This document shows, one piece after another, positions 1-8,973 of a stretch of 64,000 bases of DNA. The position numbers and the translations under genes were made by a program. The first letter of the stretch is position 1; the number at the start of each line of letters is the position of its first letter. Location: NCBI GenBank assembly GCA_964632505.1, contig CAZWCE010000013.1:67506-131505 (forward strand). The letters are read 5' to 3'. This stretch comes from CAZWCE01 sp964632505. GTDB lineage: Bacteria; Planctomycetota; Planctomycetia; Pirellulales; Thermoguttaceae. The notes below the pieces were generated by a model that saw nothing but the letters and a program-made list of their open reading frames with translations, did not search any database and was not told the origin of the DNA.

Positions 1-405
1 GCTGATCCAATGAACAATCACCTCGCTGTCGGTTTCCGAGGAAATGTGATGCCCCTTTTCGATGAGTTGTTCCTTCAACGCGACGTAATTCTCTATGATG
101 CCATTATGAACAATGGCCAGCCTGCCGTCTCGGGCAATGTGGGGATGGGCATTCTCCAGGTTGGGGGAACCGTGGGTCGCCCAACGGGTATGCGAGATCC
201 CGCCCCAAAACGGCCCTTTTTGTACGGGAATATCTTCTTCCATGGCGTTGGAAATCCGTCCGACATCTTTATGAACAGCCAGAGGTCCGCTACCCGCCAT
301 TCCGATTCCCCAAGAATCATACCCGCGATATTCCAAACGACGAAGACTCTCGATAAACAATTGCGGGGACGTATGACTTCCGACGTAGCCGAAAATACCA
401 CACAT
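1..405 (-). CDS. glmS: Glutamine--fructose-6-phosphate aminotransferase, N-terminal part (cut by window edge)
   Basis: This is the first 135 codons of GlmS, which makes glucosamine-6-phosphate from fructose-6-phosphate and glutamine, the first step of UDP-GlcNAc synthesis, in the cytoplasm. The protein opens MCGIFGYVG, with the catalytic Cys2 of the class II glutamine amidotransferase domain. It continues with LRRLEYRGYDSWGIGM, THGSPNLENAHPH and VHNGIIENY, all standard GlmS glutaminase motifs. The ATG at 403-405 is preceded by a good ribosome site (TAAGGAGAG on the minus strand). The isomerase domain lies outside the window. One oddity is Trp where many GlmS proteins have Ala (YDSWG against the usual YDSAG). 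Identity is secure from the N-terminus alone. Confidence 0.95.
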   Translation of the reverse strand, partial: MCGIFGYVGSHTSPQLFIESLRRLEYRGYDSWGIGMAGSGPLAVHKDVGRISNAMEEDIPVQKGPFWGGISHTRWATHGSPNLENAHPHIARDGRLAIVHNGIIENYVALKEQLIEKGHHISSETDSEVIVHWIS

Positions 406-853
406 GATGGTCTCTCCTTAGAAAGGGATAACAGCCCTTGAAAATGAGGGCTTGGGCGGCAGGTCGATCGTTCTGTTCCAATAAACGACGCTTCCCTAGA
501 TGCTTCTAGGATAAAATAGGATTTTTCGCTTATGACAATGCCATGAAGTTGTAAAAATATAGCACACATTCCCGAAAATGGCAGGCTTCAGAGAATACTT
601 TCCCCCTGAAATGGGAGGTGCATTGCAAATAATCCGAAAAAACGACTTCAAGCACAGAACACGCGCGACCGTTAATCTAGATCGTCATGCACCTCGAGAT
701 GCATTCGGCTTCTCGGGAGCGAGTTGGGACGGCGGGAGGCCCCGGAGCCGAGGATCGATACCGCCGAATCCAGCGACCAGTCTCTTCAGGCTTCGATCGC
801 GAGTTCGCTTGCGAAAGAAACATCGCTTGACGAGTGGTGACGGCGTGAGATCA
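406..853. other. Intergenic region upstream of glmS
   Basis: No convincing gene is present. It holds the glmS leader and two short symmetric sites: a perfect 6-bp inverted repeat (CCTAGA at 495-500 and TCTAGG at 505-510) and an 18-bp imperfect palindrome at 687-704 (ATGCACCTCGAGATGCAT, one mismatched pair). Either could be an operator, but nothing shows which protein would bind. The open frames crossing it on both strands have unnatural Arg/Ser/Pro-rich composition and run into the neighbouring gene. Confidence 0.4.
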
Positions 854-1867
854 TCAACGTGCTTTTTCCATCTGCCAGCGGTCCTCTTTTTCGAGGACCG
901 AGCGGGGACCGTCGCCTTGAAGCCATTCTTTTGCCTCGGGATTGTCGCGGAGATAGGTGTCCCAAAAAGCGGTGGAAAGGGCAAGGACGGCGCGGTGGTG
1001 ATTCGGGTTGCGTTCGATCTGATCGCCGTGAAGTGATCTATCGGAGAAGGCGGAGTGTTCGGCGTCTTGGAGGACGAGTTCGTATTTGTCGATCGTCTCG
1101 GGGAGATTGGGATAGACGCCCATCCTCGAGGAGAGATCCGCGCCGCCGATCGGAGCGAAATCGCGTGTTCCGGTCATGAGCATCCAAGGAATGGTCACCG
1201 AGCCGAACGCCGTGGCGGCCCCGCCTCTTCGAGGTGTGCTGGGGCTGAAGGCGATTGCGGCATCGATCCGGTCATCGGTGAATCGTCTTCCGGCCGATCT
1301 TCCAAAACCGGTCGCCTGACCGCTGACGGCCTGGGTCGTGACCGCTCCGAAAGAATGCCCGGACATGCCGAGCTGGTCCAGGTCGAGCCTTTTTGCGAGC
1401 CAATGTCCCTCTTCGGTATTCCACTTTTCGAGCGCATCGATCACCGCGGGGACATCCCGCACGCGGAGTAGGAAGTTCCGCCCGGAGGCCGCTTTTTCCA
1501 TGGCTCTCATTCTTCCGGAAAGGGGTTGGTTTTTCCAAACCATGTGGTCGCTGCCGGGATGCTGCAGGAAGACCGCCACGTAGCCCCTGCCGGCCCAGTG
1601 CTTGCCGAGATAGGAACATCCGGCCCGACTGCCGCCGAGTCCGTGACTAAACATGACAACAGGTTGCGGTTCCCCCGTCTCGGGGAGATAGAGGCGTATC
1701 GGGATTTCCCGACTTCGTGCAGGATTTTCGACGCTCATGTCCTTGATGGTCACCTCTCCGTTCTCAGAGAGGGCGAGAGGGTCGTAATCTTCCGCCGGGG
1801 CCTTGATGACGAAAACGGCGAACAGCAGGAACCCAAACGGCAGAAAAAAGCTGAATCGAAGTTTCAT
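854..1867 (-). CDS. Secreted alpha/beta hydrolase (dienelactone-hydrolase/PAF-acetylhydrolase-like)
   Basis: A 337-residue protein with a Sec signal peptide (hydrophobic residues 5-22, ending near AEDYD), so it probably acts outside the cytoplasm. The alpha/beta-hydrolase core is clear: an oxyanion segment SHGLGG at about 74-79, the nucleophile elbow GHSFG at 170-174 (Ser172), and a candidate catalytic His in DAEHSAFSD near the C-terminus. Family members cleave carboxylic esters; the substrate here is unknown. The region AVSGQATGFGRSAGRRFTDD after the elbow is typical of the lipase-like group of planctomycete hydrolases. It stands alone, divergent from the isomerase gene at 2396, with 528 bases between them. 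Confidence 0.8.
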   Translation of the reverse strand: MKLRFSFFLPFGFLLFAVFVIKAPAEDYDPLALSENGEVTIKDMSVENPARSREIPIRLYLPETGEPQPVVMFSHGLGGSRAGCSYLGKHWAGRGYVAVFLQHPGSDHMVWKNQPLSGRMRAMEKAASGRNFLLRVRDVPAVIDALEKWNTEEGHWLAKRLDLDQLGMSGHSFGAVTTQAVSGQATGFGRSAGRRFTDDRIDAAIAFSPSTPRRGGAATAFGSVTIPWMLMTGTRDFAPIGGADLSSRMGVYPNLPETIDKYELVLQDAEHSAFSDRSLHGDQIERNPNHHRAVLALSTAFWDTYLRDNPEAKEWLQGDGPRSVLEKEDRWQMEKAR

Positions 1868-2068
1868 AGGTGGTCTCTCCTGGGAAGTGAATGATCAATC
1901 GCGGGGCGAATCGCATGCCTTTCGAGGAGGTGGCGGTGCGAGCGAGAACCATCTCTCTATCATGATTCAACATCCAGGGGAAGGAAAGGTTCCGCGAAGG
2001 GGACCGCTCATATTCAATGAATACCTCACTCGTATCCCTCATATCTTTCCCGGGACATAAGAAAGCGG

Positions 2069-2074
2069 TATAAT
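2069..2074 (+). promoter_or_regulatory. -10 box (TATAAT) in front of RNA element copy A
   Basis: A perfect sigma-70 -10 hexamer lies six bases before the conserved GAGCGTCG start of the repeated RNA element. The -35 region is weak (CTTTCC or TTTCCC, 17-18 bases upstream). In copy B on the other strand the matching place reads AATAAT, so the box itself is largely conserved between copies. This suggests the element is transcribed from its own start. Confidence 0.5.
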
Positions 2075-2179
2075 ATTGAGCGTCGAATCGATAGTGAACC
2101 CCTGGCGAACAGCGAGAGTCAGGCCTCACGGGCGTCACTGCATGAACCGAGGGACCACTATTGATGCGAACATGAATAA
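2075..2179 (+). ncRNA. Repeated structured RNA element, copy A
   Basis: This 105-nt stretch is about 87% identical to 56717-56820 on the minus strand. The model has an outer stem P1 (2084-2096 with 2156-2168, 12 of 13 pairs including one G-U), a hairpin P2 (CCTGGC 2101-2106 with GTCAGG 2118-2123) closed by the invariant loop GAACAGCGAGA, and a P3 (CCTC 2124-2127 with GAGG 2149-2152) enclosing conserved GTCAC and GCATGAA. A C-G pair in P1 is A-U in copy B, and a U-A pair in P2 is G-C in copy B, so pairing is kept while sequence changes. It lies 216 bases before the isomerase start and could be an untranslated leader or a free small RNA. I do not recognise it as a known family. Confidence 0.6.
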
Positions 2180-2395
2180 CTCTGATGAATGGGGAATCGC
2201 GTGATCGGTTTTTCCGAGGAAAGGCTATTTGTAGATGGCATTGAGGCCGAACTTTCCCCACGGCCTGTTTTCCTGCGAATCCAGCAGTACATCCCCTTTG
2301 CAGAATGAATGCGAAACATCACACTGTATTTGAAATGAGGTCCAGCGCATTTTTTTCTGTTTTTTTGAAGTAGACAACCATTTAGGAGGAAACAC

Positions 2396-3325
2396 ATGAA
2401 TCGACGGCAATTTATCGGAACCGGACTTGCGGCCGGATCGCTTGCAGCCGCGGGCTCTCTCTCCACCGCTCAGGCCCAAAACCAAAAACCGAATCGGAAA
2501 TTCGGTCGATTTCACTTGAAATATGCCCCTCATTTCGGGATGTTCCAAGCGATCACGGGACCGGACAAAGTCGACCAACTGAAGTTCATCGCCGATCAAG
2601 GATTCGTCGCGCTGGAAGATAACGGCATGATGGGACGCCCGGTCGACGAACAGGAGAAGCTCGCCAAGGCGATGACCGGTTTGGGGATCGAGATGGGGGT
2701 GTTCGTCGCCTACAAGGACTTCGCCAATCCGACTCTTTCCTCAGGCGACAAAAATGAACGCGAAAAAGCGGTCGCCGAAATGAAAAAAGCGGTCGAGTGT
2801 GCCAAGCGGGTCAACGCGAAGTGGTGCACCGTGGTTCCCGGTTGCATCCACCCGAAACTGCATATGGATTACCAGACAGCCAACGTCATCGAAGCGCTGA
2901 AGCAGATGGCCGAGGTTTGCGAGCAGTCCGGACTGGTCATGGTTCTCGAACCTTTGAACCATCATACCAATCATCCCGGCCTCTTTTTGACTCGAGTGCC
3001 GCAGGGATATCTCATCTGCAAAAGCGTTGATAGCCCTTCCTGCAAGATTCTCGACGATCTGTACCACCAACAGATTACCGAAGGCAACCTGATTCCGAAT
3101 ATGGACATGGCGTGGAGTGAGATCGCCTACTTCCAGGTCGGCGACAACCCCGGCAGGAAGGAGCCGACCACCGGCGAGATCAACTACAAGAATATCTTCA
3201 AGCATCTCTACCAGCGGGGATACACCGGTATCGTCGGCATGGAACACGGCAACAGCCAACGCGGCGAAGAAGGCGCCATGGCTGTGATCGAAGCCTATCA
3301 GAAGTGCGACGACTTCGAGGTCTGA
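2396..3325 (+). CDS. Tat-exported hydroxypyruvate-isomerase-like / xylose-isomerase-like TIM barrel protein
   Basis: A 309-residue protein opening MNRRQFIGTGLAAGS, a Tat signal (RRQF) followed by a hydrophobic stretch and an AQAQ cleavage region. The rest is an AP-endonuclease-2/Hyi-type barrel. Likely metal ligands are Glu185 in VLEPLNHH, the Asp of NMDMAW near 240 and the Glu of GMEHGNS near 282. Family members isomerise hydroxypyruvate or keto sugars. Exported versions are common in planctomycetes, where they accompany Gfo/Idh/MocA proteins; the real substrate is unknown. The start is set by a near-perfect ribosome site (TTAGGAGGAAACAC-ATG). The next gene is convergent. Confidence 0.85.
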   Translation: MNRRQFIGTGLAAGSLAAAGSLSTAQAQNQKPNRKFGRFHLKYAPHFGMFQAITGPDKVDQLKFIADQGFVALEDNGMMGRPVDEQEKLAKAMTGLGIEMGVFVAYKDFANPTLSSGDKNEREKAVAEMKKAVECAKRVNAKWCTVVPGCIHPKLHMDYQTANVIEALKQMAEVCEQSGLVMVLEPLNHHTNHPGLFLTRVPQGYLICKSVDSPSCKILDDLYHQQITEGNLIPNMDMAWSEIAYFQVGDNPGRKEPTTGEINYKNIFKHLYQRGYTGIVGMEHGNSQRGEEGAMAVIEAYQKCDDFEV

Positions 3326-3427
3326 CTTCCTTTTTTTTCGTTGACCGGAGTCGGTTTGATCGAAATGGGCGTCCTCCGAGGTTCATCGCGCCGGGGGACG
3401 CCGCTCATTTGCCGAGGCTGACAACTC

Positions 3428-4621
3428 CTATGTCTCGACCACGAAGAGATCTTTCTTCGTTCCGGTCAAGGAGACTCCCCCTGCAGGAGTCACTCGAAAC
3501 GTGTTTTCGAGACCGACCAACCCGATGCCGGCCATCCCCTTTTTCGGCTCGACCGCCAGAACCATATTCTCCTTTAGTGGTTCTTCGAATCCCTCGGCGA
3601 CAACGGGATACTCGTCGAAGTGCAGACCGACGCCGTGACCGAGGAAGCGGACTTGCTGGGACTGAAACCCCATGAAGTCTTCGAGGAATGCATCGTCGAG
3701 CGAATCGAGAATCGATCGATAGATCTCCGAAGGGATCGCTCCGGGACGCATGCGCTCGGCGATCTCGTGTTCGATTTCTACGCAACGGTTGTATACATCT
3801 TGAACCGCTTGCGACGGAACGGCGCCGAATGAATACACCCCGGTCTTGTCGGTGTGATATCCTTCGAAACCGCTGGCGATATCGACGAAAACCAAGTCTC
3901 CTCGCCGGAGCCGGCGATGCGGACTTCCAAGAAAAGGAACGGCGGCACACTGGCCCAAAGCCCCGTCCGGCCCGTCGAATCCGGTCGCCGGAAGCGAGTT
4001 CTCTCCGAAGCAGACGTATCCGAGCACCATGTCGGTATCGTGCCGGTTCACGCGGGCGACACCATGACTTCCCCGGTAGAGCAATTCTCGAAAAAGATCT
4101 CCGGCCAATTCCGCCTCGCTCATGCCTTCCCGGAGCAGCCCCGGCAGCACTTCCTCCATCACCTCGGCGTGGATGGCCCCCGAGCGAGCCATCCGCTCCA
4201 TCTCATACCCGCTTTTGACGGCGCGGAGCGAAAAAAGGAGTGGATCGAGAGGAAGTACCTTTTCGAAATGGAAATACTTGTCGATCCCCTGGAATAAGGC
4301 CAGAGGCAGCGATTGCGTCTCAAGGAGGACCGTTTTGGGGGAATCTTCCAGCCATCGGGCGATTTCCCGGAAACTCCCAACGCCTTCGATCCTCGGAAAC
4401 GCCGATTCCCGTTGAGCTCGGGCCAATCCCCTTTTCACGAAAAAGACCGGCGGGCGATTCCGGGGAATCCAGATTGAACCGGAAACGATCGTTCCGGTCA
4501 AGTAATATTGGGAGACCTTCCGCGTCACCACGGCCAGCTCCCAATGGGGGTGTTGCTGCGTCAGCAGGTCGGTTAGTCGCTGGAATCGACCTTCTAATTC
4601 TTCGGCCGGGATCGACGACAA
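3428..4621 (-). CDS. M24 family metallopeptidase (Xaa-Pro aminopeptidase-like)
   Basis: A cytoplasmic 397-residue protein with the creatinase/prolidase N-terminal domain (about 1-135) and the pita-bread catalytic domain. All five metal ligands are visible in order: Asp247 (VFVDIAS), Asp258 (HTDKTG), His329 (LGHGVGLHF), Glu358 (AVEPKKG) and Glu372 (GLENTF). Family members remove N-terminal residues before proline or split Xaa-Pro dipeptides; the exact specificity cannot be read from sequence. The start is a TTG at 4619-4621 with GCGAGGG just upstream; no in-frame ATG would give a complete domain. It lies 84 bases behind leuS on the same strand, so co-transcription is likely. Confidence 0.88.
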   Translation of the reverse strand: MSSIPAEELEGRFQRLTDLLTQQHPHWELAVVTRKVSQYYLTGTIVSGSIWIPRNRPPVFFVKRGLARAQRESAFPRIEGVGSFREIARWLEDSPKTVLLETQSLPLALFQGIDKYFHFEKVLPLDPLLFSLRAVKSGYEMERMARSGAIHAEVMEEVLPGLLREGMSEAELAGDLFRELLYRGSHGVARVNRHDTDMVLGYVCFGENSLPATGFDGPDGALGQCAAVPFLGSPHRRLRRGDLVFVDIASGFEGYHTDKTGVYSFGAVPSQAVQDVYNRCVEIEHEIAERMRPGAIPSEIYRSILDSLDDAFLEDFMGFQSQQVRFLGHGVGLHFDEYPVVAEGFEEPLKENMVLAVEPKKGMAGIGLVGLENTFRVTPAGGVSLTGTKKDLFVVET

Positions 4622-4705
4622 AACACCCTCGCAATCATGTGCAGGAAGATCGGGAATCGTTGAGGCAAGCGGACCACCACGCCGGCCGATTTGACCAACG
4701 AACTG

Positions 4706-7582
4706 TTATTTGACGACGAAATTGACCATTCGCCCGGGGATGACGATCGTCTTGACGATCTTCTTGCCTTCGGTGATCGCCACGATTTTTTCGTCCTGAA
4801 TCGCCGCCTTTTCAAGGGTGTCCTTGTCGCAATCGGCCGGGACTTCGACTTTCGCACGCAGCTTGCCGTTCACCTGGACGGGGATCGTCAGCGTCGATTC
4901 CTGAATCGCCTCCTCCCGGAATTTCGGCCAGGCCTCGCCGGCCAACGTCTTTTCGCCGCCGAGAACTTCCCAGAGCTCTTCACAGAGATGCGGAGCATAA
5001 GGGGAGAGGAGCAGAACGAACTGCTTCATCGCATCCCGCGGCCGCACCTTTTGTTTCAGGAAGAAGTTGGTGAACTCCATCATCCTGGCGATCGCCGTGT
5101 TGAACGCCAACGATTCCAGGTCTTCGGTCACCGCCTTGATCGTCTTGTGGAGCATCCGGTCCTGCTCTTCGGTCGGAGCTTTCTCTTGGACCGCCGGATG
5201 GAGCGTCAATGAGTCGGCCTGCTCGTCGATGATCATCCGCCAGACGCGGTCCAGGAAGTTGCGCACTCCACTGACTCCGTCCATGCTCCAGGGTTTCACC
5301 GCTTCGAGCGGGCCCATGAACATTTCGTACAACCGCAGCGCATCGGCGCCGTATTCCCGGACCACATCGTCGGGATTGACCACATTCCCCCGGCTTTTCG
5401 ACATCTTGTAGGCTCGGCTGTCGATGCGGATCTCGGGGGCGTCGGCGAGGACGAATCCTTCCCCTTTCTTCTCGACCCGGTCCTTTTCCAGGCGGACCGG
5501 TTCCAACGGAACGGTCGGCGATTCCGTCAGGACGGGATTACCTTCCTCCCCCGTGGTGACCTTCTCGGCGGAGATCCAGTCTCCTTCTTCGTTTCGGTAG
5601 CCGGTGAACTCCATTTCGCCGAGGATCATTCCTTGGTTGACCAGTTTCTGGAACGGCTCCGGCGTGGAAACGTACGCCCGATCGTACAGCACCTTGTGCC
5701 AAAATCGGGCGTACAGCAGATGGAGCACGGCGTGTTCGGCACCGCCGACGTAGAGGTCGACGGGCATCCAAGCTTTTTCAATCTCCGGGTCGACCATTTG
5801 GCGATCGTTTCGGGGATCGAGATACCGGAGATAGTACCAGCAGGATCCGGCCCACTGGGGCATGGAGTTCGTCTCCCTCTTGTACCGTTTGCCGTCGAGC
5901 TCGACGAAAAGCCAATCTTCGGGCGCGGCTTCCAACGGTGGTTCCGGCGAGTTGTGCGTGGCTTGGAACTTCATCTTTTCCGGAAGATCGACCGGCAAAT
6001 CCTCCGGCTCCAGTGCTCGCGTACGGCCGGTCATCTTTCCTTTTTCGTCGACTTCGTGGAGAATCGGGAACGGTTCGCCCCAGAAATGTTGACGACTGAA
6101 CAACCAGTCGCGGAGTTTGTAATTGACCGCTTGACGCCCGAGGCCATCGGACTCCATCGCATCGATAATCCGTTTTTTGAACTCGGGCGTGGCGAGGCCG
6201 TCGTAGGGACCGCTGTTGATTGCTACGCCGTTGCCGGTGAACGCCTTCTTCGCTTGAAGCACACTCTTGCGTTCCTGCTCGGACAATTCTTGGGCGGACT
6301 CCGGATCGACCACCGGGACGATCGGCAGACCGAATTCGACGGCGAACTCGAAGTCGCGCGTATCGTGGGCCGGCACGGCCATGATCGCTCCCGTCCCGTA
6401 ACTGATGAGCACGTAATCGGCGATCCAGATCGGAATCGGCTTGCCGTTGACGGGGTTGATCGCGTAGGATCCGGTGAAGATGCCCGTCTTCTCCTTGGCC
6501 AGGTCGGTTCGGTCGAGATCGCTTTTCCGAGTAGCGTTTTCACAGTATTTTCGCACGGCATCCCGCTGCTCGGTCGTGGTCAACCGCTCGACGAACGGGT
6601 GCTCCGGCGCCAGCACCATGTACGTGGCGCCGAAGAGAGTGTCGGGCCGCGTTGTGTAGATGCGCAAAACCTCCTCACCCGGTTTTCGAGGGAAGCCCTT
6701 TCGGTCGTTCCGCCATGCTTGGAAGGTCTCTCGATCGGGGGCGCCGGCCTCTTGCCGGTTGGGAGAGCCGATGAAGAAATCGACTTCCGCGCCGGTGCTT
6801 CGGCCGATCCAATTCTTTTGAAGCAACTTGATGCTCTCCGACCAATCGAGCGTTTCGAGGTCCTTTTCCAATCGATCGGCGTAAGCCGTGATGCGGAGCA
6901 TCCATTGGCGGAGAGGGATCCGCACGACCGGGTGCCCACCACGTTCACTCACACCACCGATCACCTCTTCGTTGGCCAGCACCGTGCCCAACTCGGGACA
7001 CCAGTTCACCGGCGCCTCGACCTGGTAGGCCAACCGATGTTCATCCCGATAATTTTCGACCGCCTTTTCACCCTCCTGTTGAATCTCCTGTGGAATCGGC
7101 AACTCCTCGATGGGGCGTCCCCGCTGCTGTTCCGTGTCGTACCAAGTGTTGTAGATCAACAGAAAAATGAACTGGGTCCAGCGGAAGTAATCCACGTCGG
7201 TCGTGGCGACTTCCCGATTCCAGTCGTAGCTGAAACCGAGCATCTTCAGTTGTCGGCGGAAATTGTCGATGTTCTTCTCGGTCGTTTCACGGGGATGGGT
7301 TCCCGTCTTTTTGGCGTGCTGCTCGGCGGGCAGTCCGAAGGCGTCCCAGCCCATCGGGTGCATGACGCTCACTCCCTGCATGCGTCGGTAGCGGGAAACG
7401 ATATCGGTCGCGGTGTACCCTTCCGGATGGCCCACATGCAAACCGTTCCCACTCGGATATGGAAACATATCGAGCACGTACATTTTCTCTTTTTCCGGAA
7501 GACGCGGCGCGGCAAATGTTTGATGCGTTTCCCAATATTGCTGCCACTTCGGTTCAAGAACGGCCGGATTGTACCTGGTCAT
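4706..7582 (-). CDS. leuS: Leucyl-tRNA synthetase
   Basis: Cytoplasmic class Ia synthetase that charges tRNA-Leu, about 958 residues, a normal bacterial length (typically 800-970). The HIGH signature appears as HVGH at 49-52 within PYPSGNGLHVGHPEG, and the KMSKS loop is at 726-730 (YKMSKSRGNVVNPDD). The editing (CP1) domain with TTRPDTLFGATYMVLAPEHP and the C-terminal anticodon-binding region are intact. I chose the ATG at 7580-7582 (MTRYNPAVLEPKWQ) because it matches the usual start of the family and has AAAGGGAG upstream. In-frame TTG and ATG codons 27-30 bases earlier would add only a few unconserved residues. The M24 peptidase gene follows. Confidence 0.97.
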   Translation of the reverse strand: MTRYNPAVLEPKWQQYWETHQTFAAPRLPEKEKMYVLDMFPYPSGNGLHVGHPEGYTATDIVSRYRRMQGVSVMHPMGWDAFGLPAEQHAKKTGTHPRETTEKNIDNFRRQLKMLGFSYDWNREVATTDVDYFRWTQFIFLLIYNTWYDTEQQRGRPIEELPIPQEIQQEGEKAVENYRDEHRLAYQVEAPVNWCPELGTVLANEEVIGGVSERGGHPVVRIPLRQWMLRITAYADRLEKDLETLDWSESIKLLQKNWIGRSTGAEVDFFIGSPNRQEAGAPDRETFQAWRNDRKGFPRKPGEEVLRIYTTRPDTLFGATYMVLAPEHPFVERLTTTEQRDAVRKYCENATRKSDLDRTDLAKEKTGIFTGSYAINPVNGKPIPIWIADYVLISYGTGAIMAVPAHDTRDFEFAVEFGLPIVPVVDPESAQELSEQERKSVLQAKKAFTGNGVAINSGPYDGLATPEFKKRIIDAMESDGLGRQAVNYKLRDWLFSRQHFWGEPFPILHEVDEKGKMTGRTRALEPEDLPVDLPEKMKFQATHNSPEPPLEAAPEDWLFVELDGKRYKRETNSMPQWAGSCWYYLRYLDPRNDRQMVDPEIEKAWMPVDLYVGGAEHAVLHLLYARFWHKVLYDRAYVSTPEPFQKLVNQGMILGEMEFTGYRNEEGDWISAEKVTTGEEGNPVLTESPTVPLEPVRLEKDRVEKKGEGFVLADAPEIRIDSRAYKMSKSRGNVVNPDDVVREYGADALRLYEMFMGPLEAVKPWSMDGVSGVRNFLDRVWRMIIDEQADSLTLHPAVQEKAPTEEQDRMLHKTIKAVTEDLESLAFNTAIARMMEFTNFFLKQKVRPRDAMKQFVLLLSPYAPHLCEELWEVLGGEKTLAGEAWPKFREEAIQESTLTIPVQVNGKLRAKVEVPADCDKDTLEKAAIQDEKIVAITEGKKIVKTIVIPGRMVNFVVK

Positions 7583-7779
7583 GCTGGAGAAACTCCCTTT
7601 CTGAAACATCAAAATGATCCTTCATTCTAATGTCTTTGAGGGGGCGGGGTAAAGGGGGCCGAGCGCAAGGAATTGCGGTCGCTCGCGGGAAAGAGGTCGC
7701 CATCATCGGCAAAGTGAGGAGCGCTCGTCGGAAAAGAATGTCCGACTGTCCCGGAAACATCGAACGCGAAGAGCATTGC

Positions 7780-8196
7780 TTATAGGCCGAGTTTTTCGAT
7801 GCTCGAGACCAGTTTGCGAATGTCGACGGGCTTGACCAAGTAGTCGTCGCAACCGGCCGTGATGCAGTTGACCACGGTGTCGCGTTCGCAATTCGCGGTG
7901 ACCATGATGACCTTGGCGTGGGGCTGATAGATGGGGTCGGAATAGCGCTGTTCGAGTTCGCGAATGCGGAACATCACTTCATCGCCACTGATGTCCTCCA
8001 TCCCGACATCGAGACAGATCAGGTCGAACGGTTCCTTGTTCCGTAAGCTTTCGCCGACCGAGCGGAGGGCATCGCAGCCGCTTTCGACGGAGGCGCACGT
8101 GCCGAATTCTTCCATCAGACGGACCATTTTTTTCCGGCTTACCAATTCATCGTCGACGACGAGAATTCGTAATTTGTTGTTGGCATCCTGAATCAT
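7780..8196 (-). CDS. Stand-alone response-regulator receiver protein (CheY-like)
   Basis: A 138-residue single receiver domain with no output domain. The acidic pocket is Asp15-Asp16 (VVDDE), the phospho-acceptor is Asp63 (LICLDVGM), the Thr switch is in MVTAN near 98-100, and the conserved Lys is in VKPVD near 122. Such proteins relay phosphate between kinases or act by protein contact. No histidine kinase lies nearby, so its partner is unknown. The gene is monocistronic on the minus strand, 197 bases upstream of the leuS start region. Confidence 0.88.
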   Translation of the reverse strand: MIQDANNKLRILVVDDELVSRKKMVRLMEEFGTCASVESGCDALRSVGESLRNKEPFDLICLDVGMEDISGDEVMFRIRELEQRYSDPIYQPHAKVIMVTANCERDTVVNCITAGCDDYLVKPVDIRKLVSSIEKLGL

Positions 8197-8446
8197 TGCT
8201 ATATGACCTCTGCAGCACTAATCTCGAAGCATCCGTCGAAAACCGACCAGCAGGGATGGTTCCGCCTCGTATTGCAAGCTCTTTCATCATCGACTTGACG
8301 AAAAAAATCGAAGATTTCACACAAAAAACGCCCCTATCGCATAGAAAAAAACACCCGTTGTCATCTGTCATTCGGTAGGAAACGGTTTCTGTCTTCAAGC
8401 GGTCAAGCTCCCCTCTGAAAAAATGGCCGGAACCGCAATTCCCCAC

Positions 8447-8476
8447 GCCCCTGGCAAAACGAAGGGGGCCTTTTTT
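8447..8476 (+). terminator. Terminator-like hairpin with T run, no gene upstream
   Basis: A 5-bp G/C stem (GCCCC 8447-8451, GGGGC 8465-8469) with a 13-base loop, followed by TTTTTT from 8471. It points along the + strand, but the nearest upstream gene is on the minus strand. It is either chance or the end of an unannotated transcript. Confidence 0.3.
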
Positions 8477-8838
8477 CGTGTTCTTTCGCCCGGAAAGAAA
8501 GGCGAAGGGAGTGTGTTTCCCTTGTTCATTTTTGATCTTTTTTTTGATCTTTTTGAACTTGGGTAAACAATCCTTTCGTTCAGAAAGAAGAATTCAAAAA
8601 AATATACCTTATGAATCACGGAGAAAATGGAAAAGATTCTCTTTTCAGATATTTCCCCAGGAATGATGCCGTTCTGCATTTCGAACCAAAAGAGTCAGTA
8701 GTTCTAAGGGAGATACGCCGGTTATACCAAAAAAGCGGAGAATGGGAGGTTTCACGGTGGGGTCCTCCCGATTCAATTCGTGATCGCCGCCATCGGAATG
8801 AAATACCGCGGAAAGACTCGAAAAGTTTGATTTCCGTA

Positions 8839-8854
8839 GGTACTTAGGTACTTA
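8839..8854. repeat. Tandem duplicated octamer GGTACTTA
   Basis: Two perfect, adjacent copies of GGTACTTA (8839-8846, 8847-8854) about 120 bases before the esterase start. TGGACA, a good -35 match, begins at 8856. The position suggests a possible regulator site, but this is inference. Confidence 0.3.
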
Positions 8855-8973
8855 CTGGACAACCCTTTACGGAAATGATAAGCTGGAAGGCAAGTCCGAC
8901 GGGCACCCACCTGTTGCTTCTAAGTATTGTTGTAATTAAGCGCCTGTTTATTCTTCAAAGGAGAGCCTACACG

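Larger units (their letters stand above)
1868..2395. other. Divergent intergenic region holding a structured RNA element
   Basis: 528 bases separate two divergent genes. The central part is the 105-nt repeated RNA element described separately (2075-2179), preceded by TATAAT. The stretch 2180-2395 ends in the strong Shine-Dalgarno sequence of the downstream gene (AGGAGG just before 2396) after a T-rich run at 2350-2366. Open frames crossing this region are not supported as genes. Confidence 0.5.
8197..8973. other. Long AT-rich intergenic region between divergent genes
   Basis: 777 bases without a supported gene. It contains a GCCCC/GGGGC hairpin (8447-8451 with 8465-8469) followed directly by six T on the + strand. 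It also has a hairpin TTCGCC/GGCGAA near 8485-8506, a poly-T stretch with two copies of TTTTTGATC bounded by GTTCA (8524-8528) and TGAAC (8554-8558), and a tandem pair of GGTACTTA (8839-8854). The base composition is clearly more AT-rich than the flanking genes. Open frames here start without good ribosome sites and have no recognisable content. Confidence 0.4.

Noticed and set aside
578..1036. 152-codon + strand frame near the start of the window
   Set aside because: It runs opposite the 3' end of the hydrolase gene, is Arg/Ser/Pro-rich and has no recognisable motif.
5633..7630. Very long open frame on the + strand opposite leuS
   Set aside because: leuS is certain on the minus strand with all motifs. 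The opposite frame has unnatural composition and no domain, and is explained by codon bias in a GC-rich gene.
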